From: Dermatemys mawii
Lineage: Eukaryota > Chordata > Testudines > Dermatemydidae
Direction of reading: 5' to 3'
Assembly (NCBI GenBank): GCA_007922305.1
Contig: ML677351.1
Span: 8,235,673-8,299,672 of the forward strand
DNA: 64,000 nucleotides
In this document: one piece after another, positions 44,051-55,100 of the stretch
Layout: each line of letters begins with the position of its first letter
Numbering within the stretch: the first letter of the stretch is position 1
Position numbers and translations under genes: made by a program
The notes under the pieces: generated by a model
What the model saw: only the letters and a program-made list of their open reading frames with translations
What the model was told of the DNA's origin: nothing
The model's database searches: none

Positions 44051-47000
44051 GGAGTACTGGTAAGGCCTTTAAGTTACTCTCACCCAGGGCAGGTCGGGGG
44101 GCTAGAGAGAATACAGGGTCCTAAAAAAGGGAAAATAAGGGATAATCAGCTAATGATTTTTGAATGCTTGGGATCTGCATATACTCCATAAACGGTTTTC
44201 TCCCTAGGGTTTTCCACCCTATCATGTGGCCTTCTACCTGGCCCTTTCACATGCATTATGCATCTTCCTGTGTCCCTTTCATAAAAGCTTTAATAGGGGC
44301 AGTCAGAGTACCTGCCTCTTTCCTGGTCTCCCCCACTTGGTAGAAATACACACAACCTCCTTCTTCACAAGTTCACATAGAAGAAAAACCCAGCACTGTT
44401 TTTTCTCTCTCTCATCTCAGGAAAAGTGAGGATGGATACTTATATCCCAGCTCACTTACACAGCTGGCCTTCCTATGAAGCCTGTAGTTCACATGATGTA
44501 CCCAGAGAACAATTCCCAGAGTTCCACTGTTGTGAGTGGAAGCTAGAAACAGACAATGTTGGATCTGGGGCCTGTCGCTAAAAATCTGGCAAACCCAGTT
44601 ACAACCGCAATGCAAAGCCTTCCTGCACCACTTAGAATCTGAATTATTTGTTTCATGTACTGCATGCTGGGTAACAACATGAGAAGACTCCCTTATTATT
44701 AAAATAACTGGCTTTTTCAGGACTGCACCAGCTGTAGCTTAACATTCGAAACAATCACTATACACACTTGGTGTTGCCAATTCTTATATACGAAAGCAAG
44801 TGTTTAGACTTCATGATTGTGGAGAAAAGTTTGAAAATATTACCCAATTACACCATACTGATGCAGAAACCAGAAGGTAAATTTAAAAAACAAAATCAAA
44901 CCCCAAAACCCAAATGTATTCTTAAAAAAAACAAAAAACAAAACAAAACAAAAAAAACCCCAAGAAACCCCACCAGTTTCAGTCTCTCTTTTTAAACCAT
45001 GATTTTTGAGTGTTTGACGTTGGCAATCCTGCTGACTTTCTGTTGCTTCTTTCAAGCTCTTCCTTTTTGCAACCATGCTCCTCTCTCTAGGTTCAAATGC
45101 AGGATGCTACATTAAGGGCTAAATCCTCATTCTGTTCCGTTTAGTGGGACCAAGGTTTGTCCATTAGGCCTAATTGGTTCAGATGGCCCTGTGTTGAAGA
45201 ATTTCACCATAACACACAGAGTTGTCCTAGGAAAGAACCTACAGTTTCTGATTCCTGCTCCTGTGCCTTAACCATAAGACCATTGTGTCTGTCAACAGCC
45301 ACTTTTATTAACAAATGTTACTTACATTTTTTTCCTAGTAAATTAAATGAACCTTGAAGAAATATGGGACCAAAATAACCAAAAATGAGATCTTATCTTC
45401 TAGTAGTAAAAACTAATGGATAGTACTCTAATCACCAGTCCTTTGTACTAATGAATACAAGCAGCTGTTTTTCTATCCTGAGGAAGTGAAGTGCCACTGA
45501 TAAACTAATCAATATCAATATTAAATTAACCGTATTATGGGGTGAGGCCATTTCATGACCTTCACATAATATTTAATCCTCAAGATTATTGCTTTAAATA
45601 GCTGTTTTAGAGCAACGGCTGAAGGCTAAATCCCTTTAATTTTAGGAATGGGATAAACTGAATTATTTTTTCTCTGAAGTATGAAATGACATATATTTCA
45701 TAAAAAAACAAAACACAAATATGTGCCAAAGTTGTATTTCCATTTCAGCAATAATTTAACCCAAAAACAAATGACAATTTTTAAGGTTTTTTTTAACAAT
45801 GAGAGCAAAACTATAAAAAGTATATTTTGTACTTTTTTACTGGAATAGTTTACATTATTTATTTATTTTGTAATACATCTTCAAGATATAAAGCACTAAG
45901 TGCTGTACTACAGGACTTTGGACTTATGCCTACTACTTAAGTTTCTGATTTTAGTTTAGCCTAGATATCATAAGACTTTAGTCCAGAGAGCACAGCTTCT
46001 GTGAAATTTTAATGAAGAAAAAATAAAACAAAACCAAAAAACCCAAATGACTTTTAGGTCTGTCTGGCTCGCAAAGCTATTTCCATTGCTCTCCAGAAGT
46101 TATAGTAGATGGATGGTCACAACCATTTGGCAGTATAATAAAAAGAACATATTTCTACTTCCTTTTCACACGTTATGTATATTTATAAATGTAGGTCAGC
46201 TTACCTAGGTGTTAGCACAATATATATCCTGGAGAAATGGTTTCCTCAAGGGAAAGATAGATACAGAATTGTTTTAACACTTGAAAATATGAGATGCTGT
46301 AAGAATATGGTGTTTCCATCCACTGTCAGGTGAAAAAGCAAGAGGTGGGAGGGAGCGCATGGCAAAGGCAAAAGTGATATATCTCCCTGCTCCCAAAGTT
46401 GTGGAACAGGGGAATGGTAGCTTCCCAATATGCTTCCCCAACACTGCCCCCAGAAGTCTGTGAAAGCCCCTCCACAAGACAACCATCTGGTCAGGGCTCT
46501 GTGGGTCAAAAAAGGGTCATGCTGGGATGGCTGTCCTCTGTATCTTTATCCTTCTCAAACCTCAGGGGAAGACACAACACAGCATCATGCTGAACCTATC
46601 AAGTTTATCTTTTAGTTTATCTTATTCCACAAACGGGAAGGAAGAGGTTCAGGTGGCTGCACAAGAATAGGGTTGTCTCAGCTTTAGGCACTGCCCCCTC
46701 TTGCTAGACTGTATCAGTTGCAAGTGGCTTCCTGTTACAATACATGGTTATTAAGTGAGGTCTGCAGGGCCAATTGCTTTTTTTCTTCTTCTCCCTCCCT
46801 TTTTGATTTTAGTTCTCTGAACATATGGTGCTTAAGCAAATGGCTGACGATAAGATAACACCAACAAAAACTTGCACGCAGCTTTTGAGTTAGTTATTTC
46901 TCTTCCCAAGGTAGAAGATCCTAAATATATTTGAAAGAACTACTCTCTTAGTCCTCTTCAAAGCCCACTTAAGTAAATGAAAGTCTTCCCATCAACTTTA

Positions 47001-48067
47001 ATGAACTTTAAAAAATGTCCATTGAAGGTAGGAGTTTTGTACAATCTTCTTAATATTCAGATTAAATAATGATAACATTTCACTCCTAGCACATATTTAG
47101 TATTAACATTTAGGGCAAAGTAATTAACTGGATATTTTAAAAAAAATACTTCTGATTGACATAGGATTATCTGGTAAAATACTAATTGTTTGTATCTAGA
47201 TCTAAAATTAGAATAATCAAATTTGAAGATGAAAAAGCCATATAAGGTAAGCCAAAGGATTTCCCTGAAAGCACAGTATAAGTTTCTACCATATATTTTC
47301 TACGGTTTTATCAGTTTTGAAGGGATTTAAAACAATTCTCAAATATGGCAAACTGAACTACAAAACTTTGAATTCTAGCATACTAGAGCCTAAGTAATTA
47401 CAAATTCATTCTTTTAAGGAGAGTTAATCATTCTTTAAATAGGTATGTAATCTTCAGCCATGCTTTTGGATAAGACTGGGAAAATGCTTCACATGTGGCA
47501 GAAAATCTGATATAGTCATGATAAGGCTAGACTAATGCATCAAATTTAGAAACAATTCTGTGCGTGAAATCAGGCCCATTTTAAATGCCCGTTAAATGTG
47601 GTTCTTTTTGCCCTATACCAATAGTCCACTTTAATCGTCCTACCAATTTCACTCTATTAAATAGGATACCTGACCAAACTGAAACCGGAGAACTATTTGT
47701 TTCCTTGACATTATCTAGAGATAATTCACTAAGGCCCCGATCCAAGGTCCATTTAGATGACTTCCCCCTTCCCATGATCGGTTTCTGTCTTCTGCCATTC
47801 ACAACCCGACAACATCCCTGAAATAACTACAGCTAGGCTGACATGAAAAAGTAACATTGAGAAAGGATTAAATCATTTTGGCCATCCTTTAATGAAATTT
47901 AGCAACTGAAGACACAGCACTACATGGACTTCTGGTGGTCCAGATCACAGACTACTGTTGGGTAACCTCTGGTCAGAGATATTCTACTGTGAAAACCAAA
48001 AAAAATATTTTGCATTAGCTGTTATGATTGCTGTATGCTTCCAGTACAAGCATAAGCATCCTTTACA
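44051..48067. other. Non-coding stretch
   Basis: No gene or recognised repeat family. Simple A-rich/CAAAA text lies at 44880-44975. Overlapping plus and minus frames around 46246-46615 and 47581-47821 show no recognisable domain. Confidence 0.35.
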
Positions 48068-48362
48068 TAACACTGCTCTACAACCAAAATGCTTCTGAAA
48101 TAAATGTAGTCAAACTTTACTAATTCTGGGTCACTGAGAACGAAAATGATGCTTAAAATTGTTGATTGGCTCTAGCTTTCAAGATATGCTATTGGGTCAG
48201 TATATACGACCCTTCACATGGGAATGGCCGAGGATAAGTGAGTTATAAAGGGAAGGGATCTCAATTTAAACCAGAAATGACTAAAATACATCTTTGACTG
48301 GATCTATGAATAAATCTATGACTGGGTTTGGACAGTACTTGCTTTTTAGGCAAAACAATGAA

Positions 48363-48443
48363 TGATGCAATCTGAAGCTGGTATTGCATCATACATGATA
48401 TGAATTGCATCATATTATTCCTAGAAGTCATGGATGATGCAAT
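48363..48443. promoter_or_regulatory. Array of four ATTGCATCA (AARE/CARE) motifs, copy 2
   Basis: Perfect motifs at 48363-48371 (+), 48383-48391 (-), 48404-48412 (-) and 48435-48443 (+), with the same spacing and the same 218-bp distance to the ATG as in copy 1. All four are unchanged in both copies. Confidence 0.7.
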
Positions 48444-48580
48444 CATAACGAAGCTTACATCACTCTGCTGAACAAATTGCCCTATATCAGCTCTAGAAAT
48501 CATACAGTGTAGTGCTCTCTTATTTGTCAGTGTTTGATTTTGCAAAGGGACACATTTCTGTTTAGCCAAAGTGAGCAGAG

Positions 48581-50263
48581 ATGCCTCGTACTTGTGTGAA
48601 CAGTGCAGATAACTTCTGCTATGTTTGTGGTGAAGTGACTTTTGCATCACAAAAGCATAGTATAACCACTATGGTTAAGAAAGCCTATCACCTTTATTTT
48701 GGCTGCAAAATTGGAGATCAGGACAAGAGGTGAGCCCCACACATATGCTGCAACACTTGTGCAACAAATCTTCGCCAGTGGTTGAACAGGAAAAGGAAAT
48801 CTATGCCTTTTGCAGTGCCAATGATTTGGAGAGAGCCAACAGATCATAGCAGCAATTGTTACTTCTGCATGGTGCCTCCAGTTGGGAAAGGTGTGTCAAA
48901 GACGAAAAAGCGGACTGAGCATTATCCAAACATTCCATCAGCTAGACGCCCAATACCCCACGGAGAAGGACTGACGGTTCCTGATGCACCAGAATCATTC
49001 TCACTTGAGTCAGACGAGGAAGAGGATGAAACTTCTGGTCCAGAACCATCAATGTCACAGGACCCACATTTTCTCCCATCCTCCTCCTCTGAACCACACC
49101 TCATAACACAAGCTGAACTGAATGACCTTGTCAGGGATTTGGAACTATCCAAGAGTAAGGCAGAGCTGTTGGGCTCCAGACTACAGCAGTGGAATCTCCT
49201 GGCAGGTGATGTTAGGGTTTCCATGTTCCGTGACCGTCAAAAGGATCTTGTCCCATTCTTCTTCATGGAAGGTGATCTTGTAGCCTGCAACAACATCGAT
49301 GGTGTGATGGCAGCCCTCAACATTGTTCACGATCCAGATGAGTGGAGACTCTTCATTGATTCATCGAAGTCGAGTCTTAAAGCTGTTTTGCTGCATAATG
49401 GCAATGTTTTGCCATCAATTCCAGTTGCTCATGCAGTCCATATGAAGGAAACCTATGACAACATGAAACAACTTTTGAGGTGCATAAACTATGACCAGTA
49501 GCAGCTTTGTGGCAATTTGAAGGTTGTTGCTCTCTTGCTTGGTCTGCAGACTGGATACACGAAGTACTGCTGTTTTCTCTGCGAATGAGATAGTCGTGCA
49601 AGAGATTCCCACTACATCAGGAAAGACTGGCCACTCCGACAGTCATTGGAGCCTGGGAGGAAAAGTGTTCAGCACCCACCGCTTGTTGAATCAAGGAAGA
49701 TTTTGTTACCACCCTTACACATAAAGCTGGGTCTGATGAAGAACTTTGTCAAGGCCATTGACAAAACACAAGCAGCTTTCAAATACCTCCATGGAAAATT
49801 TCCAAGGTTAAGTGAAGCTAAGATAAAGGAAGGTGTCTTTGTTGGTCCTCAGATTCGTGAACTTCTTCGAGATGATGCATTTGACCATGCACTGCGTGGC
49901 AAGGAAAAGACGGCATGGAAAGCCTTCCAGTCAGTGGCAATACATTTTCTCGGAAACAACAAGGCAGACAACTACAGGTTGTTGGTGGAAAACATCCTCA
50001 AGGCATACAAAAGCCTTGGTTGCAACATGTCACTAAAGATACATTTTTTGCACTCTCACCTAGATTTTTTTCCATCAAACTGCGGAGCAGTGAGCGATGA
50101 GCACGGCAAACGATTTCACCAGGACATTGCAACAATGGAGAAACGCTATCAGGGCAAATGGAGCCCATCAATGCTTGCAGACTATTGCTGGACAGTGACA
50201 AGAGATGCTCCATTTAATGAATACAAGAGACAAGCCAAGAAGCGCCGAGTAGACACTGAATAG
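48581..50263 (+). pseudogene. CMC-type DDE transposase, one frame with three nonsense codons (copy 2)
   Basis: From the ATG at 48581 to the stop at 50263 there is one continuous 560-codon frame with no frameshift, interrupted only by TGA at codon 51 (48731), TAG at codon 307 (49499) and TGA at codon 336 (49586). Codon 51 is Trp in copy 1. Domains: ZAD-like zinc module (Cys13/16, 57/60) and CxxC at 93/96; Ser/acidic linker about 138-175; then a DDE-type core with FIDSSK (Asp260), GNLKVV (Asn312 where an Asp is expected), LQTGYTKYCCFLCE, LPPLHIKLGLMKN and SDEHGKRFHQDI (Glu507). The C-terminus is basic (KRQAKKRRVDTE). The enzyme would cut and paste the element through its TIRs. The stops and Asn312 make it inactive. 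Catalytic residue assignments are my inference. Confidence 0.85.
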
Positions 50264-50611
50264 GACTAAACTATGTACATAATAGTTTTTTGCCTTTTGT
50301 TTCATAATACATTTTATTTCTATAACCCTTTTACTGATTTTTAAAGTGTTACATAAAAAGGACAGGTGAAATATTATTATGTAAAGCAACCATAAACACA
50401 TGAAAAGACCTAGGTTTACAATTTATGATTAAAACTCTACTATCTATACAATATACATAGACATAAAATGTAAAAACTTAAATATCTTAGAAACAGTAGC
50501 CAATTAGTTGTTTTAATTGTCATATTTGAATTCAGCACATCAAAATACATAATAAATATCACATTTTATCTCTGAAGCAGATGACTTCTAAAAAATTGTA
50601 GACCAGTGTAA

Positions 50612-50984
50612 TCTGTCCCAATTAAGATGGCATTTCATGCACATTAGGGAATAAAAAAGGAGTTCCATCTGTGGACCATAGTTAAACCAATGGAGAGTTA
50701 AAATCAGTGGTACAACATGGCCAGATACTTGGAGCTAGATTTAGGAACACACTGTTAGTTCCTTGTGCCAGCTGACAGATATGGAACTATCTATTGGGGG
50801 AATCTGAGTAGAGCAGCTTGGGAAATTTTTACCAAAGCAAGATCTGAATAGCAAGATCAGAATTACAGACAAAGAAATTTCAGGAAAGTTACTGCTGTCA
50901 AGATTCCACAAGAACAGGATCTCACCTTACTTCATGAGTGCAAAACTAAGGAGAGAGGGAGGAATTACATATCATGGTAAGCAG
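50612..50984. other. Non-coding spacer
   Basis: No gene or recognised repeat. Confidence 0.4.
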
Positions 50985-51185
50985 GGTGTAAATCAAAGTA
51001 ATAAGACTGAATTACAAAAGGAAGGGTTTAGGATGAATATCAGGGAAACATCCTGACAGAGATATTTTGAACTGTGGAATAGCATCCCAATCAAGGTGGT
51101 AAAAACTCCATCACTAGGCACTTTTTACAATAGGGAACAACAATGGAACTGCCAATAGGATAGACTTGATTACCTAATAAGAGTT
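50985..51185 (+). mobile_element. CR1-like LINE 3' fragment
   Basis: GGAAGGGTTTAGGATGAATA, GAACTGTGGAATAGCATCCC, AAGGTGGTAAAAACTCCATC and AGGCACTTTTTACAATAGGG follow the order of the CR1/L3 3' coding and UTR region. Strongly diverged. Confidence 0.6.
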
Positions 51186-52070
51186 TTTATATGCCTAGAT
51201 TTCATTATGTTATGTAATTGTAGCTTTAAAAGTGATGCAGTAATACTGTGGCTACAGTAAATAGCTCTTGAGAGCAATATCTGAAACTGGACATTCAAGG
51301 ACATTATAAAACACGCAAGACAATACAAATTGACCTTGTCATTATATTTTCAAAACCAGTACATCACCACAAGAAAAGCTTCTGTAGTTCTTGTAGTATT
51401 TTCCAGAACAAAACTTTGATCACGCAAGGATATATTATAGAATAATCTGTATACAAATTTATATGAGACGCAGTACAGTGATTTCTAATCCCTTCCAATC
51501 CAATGCCCATAAGGTTGTATCCTCTGAGTTAGTACAAGATCATTTTCCTTATTCATCCTGCTGATGTAATTGTAAAACTACTGGGAATGATGGAACTCTC
51601 TGTTTGCCTATTCAGCATGTTAAAATAGATTAATCTGCTAGCAACACTTAATGGAAACTAAATCACATACAATATAACACCATAATTGTGAAACAGCAAA
51701 AGAATTACTCAATTAAACACTTATGCATCCAGCTATGGAGATAACACCAACAAGAGATTTTTTTGTCCTTTAATTTCTTCATAAACATTTGTGATGGCAT
51801 GTGGTGTTTATGGAAGTAAGGAACTATAGGCAATGCCTAGAGAGAGGGATATTATGTTCAGACTGTCTGCAAACTTCCCTACATAAATACAATATGCCAT
51901 TGAACCTGAATCCTGACCTATTTTTCTTTTTCTTGGCCTACCTGTAGCAGCGAATGACAATGTTTTCAAGCTATATATATTATATTTTATCTATAGTCAC
52001 TTTTTATGAAACATTATATCTGGCAGTGACATCTTTTTAATATACTTATATTTGCCATAACAGAGGCATA
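51186..52070. other. AT-rich non-coding stretch
   Basis: No gene or recognised repeat. Confidence 0.4.
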
Positions 52071-52142
52071 TACATATATAATACTGTTTCTTCTACGGTT
52101 TCATTGTACATATATAATACTGTTTCTTCTGTGGTTTCATTG
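52071..52142. repeat. 36-bp tandem duplication
   Basis: The unit beginning TACATATATAATACTG and ending GGTTTCATTG occurs at 52071-52106 and 52107-52142, differing at only two positions (CTACGG versus CTGTGG). The length is a multiple of three, so a minus-strand frame repeats a 12-residue unit, but there is no sign of a gene. Confidence 0.95.
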
Positions 52143-55100
52143 TACCTTTTTATATGATCAGATTGTAGATAGTAAGCAATCTCTCCAACAGTTAGCTGTT
52201 TGAAACTCAAGATAATTAGTGCTGGCAAGCCTACTTTTCTGCATCTGTAAAATTATTCACATCCTGATTTTTTATACACAGAGCCTTATCAGATATAGGT
52301 ACATCACAAATCTTCCTTTGACTGTTAATCAAATACTAAAATTTATACCATTTTGGCTCAGGATTAAACAGTGTGGGATATTTGGAAACACCTAGGAGCA
52401 CAATGAAACTCAGTTAAAGAAACACTGCAATGGAACATAAAATAATGTCCAACCTTATAATCCAATGTCGCATTTGATGGCATTAATATAAATTGTATTA
52501 AACATCCCACATATAAATATTAAATATGAAATAATGAAGTCATACTGTCAGCTCATGAGGCAAGAAAGAGTGATCAGAACTATAGCCAAAGACATAGGAA
52601 CATGAGAACAGCAAAGTATCCCAACAAACAACATGTTAGGTAATGTCTGTATTTTGGTTTAATATCTAGGGCCACATAAAACTAACTCTCTCCCCCCCTC
52701 CGCCCTTGAAAGAAGGACAATTTTCTTTAAAAGGATAGTGGGAATCAGTTTATTGCTCATGACTCTAACTACAACCTTTCATCTTTGCAACGTCATCAGG
52801 CTGTATATTTTCTACAGGACTTGCTAAAGTGGCAACAGCCTTAGATTACTCAATTCATGTAAAAAGATTTTTTGAAACTTTAAAACGCTTCATAAAATTC
52901 TATATAATTTCATTGTTTGACTTGTGCATTCTGCTTAGGTAAATTGCTCAGGCATCATCTAAAGTCATGTCCTTCACTGATTTTTTTTTTTATTATGAGA
53001 TAAGTAATGTGCATTAGCTATACGAGTGTAAAAAAAGAGAGGAGAAAAGGCACTTCAATTTTACCATGAGGTAAACTAGGTATAGTTCATTATGGGTGAG
53101 AGGATATAGTGCTGACCTTACCTAAATACCAGATTGTAAATACTACAAGAGCCTTGTCTGCACTTGGGATTTTACAGTGAGGTAACTATCCCGTGTTTGT
53201 TATCTTGTTGTTAAAAAACAAACAAGCCAAAAAAACCCTTGTGGCAGTGAAGACAAAGTCAGTAATTAAACTATGACTGTAATTTTCCTTTAAGAGAAAA
53301 TAATGTGAATAAAATTGGAGGTTAGATTTAGTGCACTTGCCTTTTATCTTTGGAGAGCAGAGCTCAAACTGGAGCTACCTTGCATAGTGAGTTTTGTTTG
53401 GTCATTTCCACTTGTCCTTATCATAACAACAACATGTAGCATAATTAAGGATGGATGTCAACCTGAACAGCAGAGGCCAAGCAGGGCTGTTACAAGTCAA
53501 GAAAACTGCACAAGCAACGTTCTGTATGGAAATATGAACAGCACCTTCTTTTGCCATTGGATCTAGCTATTTCCTCTTGCTTTCAGGAATACTAAATAAA
53601 CTAAACAAACCAAATCACCGATCCTGTAATTTACAGCCTACAGGTGGATAGACAGCTATGCCCACCTAGAGCTTCACTGATGTCAACAACGTTACACACA
53701 GGTGCAGCTGTCCATATACAAATTGTAAATTGTGGCCTATACTACCCACTAAATCTGAAAACAAAGATAAAAATAAAATAGCTTCTTCAACTTTCCCAGA
53801 ATTTTCTGAAAATGGATGGATACTTTGCAGATTAACAAGGAGGTTAACTTCAGTTCAGCTTCCCCTTTCATTTCCCTTCCACAGATGCTCAGGAGAATGA
53901 CTACAGGAGTGGCTTTCTGGGAACGGGTATGAAAATATTATCACTTGCAAAATAGAAACCCAAACTCATGGTCCGACAATTGGACTGAAGCTGAGCTGTG
54001 TAGGTTCTCTGTTTACTTTTTTCTCCTCAGCTTATTTTAACTTCATGTTACAAATATTTCTTAAGGAAAAGACCTTATTGACTCCAATTGTTTCCTCTGC
54101 TTAATCATTCTACCACCTTACATAAATATTCTAGCAAAGATCTTTTCAAACTTGCTAGTGTCTCACAGAGAGCTGCTTAGTTGCATGGTGCTATCTCTCC
54201 TCCTGTTTTTCAACTGCTAAATCATGTTAAGAGAAAGTATATTAAATGTTTTCCCACTTCTACTTTTTCAAGTAACTTGAAGGAGAAACAATCAAGCTAA
54301 CTTTTGCTGGGGAAGGACTGGCAACCAGTAGCCAGGGTAATAAGGTAATACCTTAGGGAGGGGACAAGAAAATGTATTCCTTTTGTGTTGAGTTTGTTTT
54401 TTCTTTTTCTTTTTTTTTTTATTTGCTTAAGAGAACTGCTTAGACCTACCTGAGGCCTACTTTGTAAATACTGAAAAAATAAACCAAAGTGAAGAATTAA
54501 AAACCACTGGAGCAGGACTGATTTACTTCAGGCCCCCCACTGCATGAGGCAGAAATGCTGAGGCGGCTGAAACAAAGGAGCTGCCTTGCCACAGCCTTCA
54601 TTAATAGAGAGCATATTCTGTTTCTGGTATTTAATAAATACACTGGAAGCACATTTCTCATTTGTTATATTACTCCGCCCTCTGTAGGTCATTGAGAAAA
54701 TTCCTTCTCATTTGTTAGGTCAGTATAACTGCATCACTCAGGGGTGTGGAATCCTGAGAGACATCGTTATTCTGACATCAATTTGTAGTGTAGCCAGGCC
54801 CTCAAAGCTATCTAGGGGCTTCTCCCTTCAGAAGCATTCCAGGATTAGGAAGGCACAAAGGTAACTTTAAATTATGGTGGGTCCGCTCTCTCCAGGGCTG
54901 AGAGTTCTCATTCTAAATGTTTGGTTTGCAAACGGCCCCAGTATGAGGTCTTGTGTAAAAAATTACAATAAACTGTTATACAATGTTTCTAGCTATATCC
55001 TGAAAATATCACAAGAAGTGGTTTTTCAAGAGAGCCAAGTACAGAGCACTGATCTTACATATCCGACTCTTTCCATCTGTGACAGATTAAACAGGGATAG

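Larger units (their letters stand above)
48071..50608 (+). mobile_element. CMC (Chapaev-like) DNA transposon, copy 2, full length
   Basis: The 2538-bp element has ends CACTGCTCTACA and TGTAGACCAGTG and is flanked by TAA at 48068-48070 and 50609-50611. It holds the same subterminal inverted CCAAT-like pair and four-motif upstream array as copy 1, and it retains the 373 bp that copy 1 has lost. Divergence from copy 1 is a few percent by eye. It lies in the same orientation 12.3 kb downstream. The TTA/TAA pair of insertion sites shows a TWA target preference. Superfamily assignment rests on ends, duplication length and the transposase layout. Confidence 0.87.

Noticed and set aside
43700..44191. 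163-codon ORF rich in Pro, Ser and Ala
   Set aside because: Falls on the hairpin-forming GC-rich repeat; openness is due to composition.
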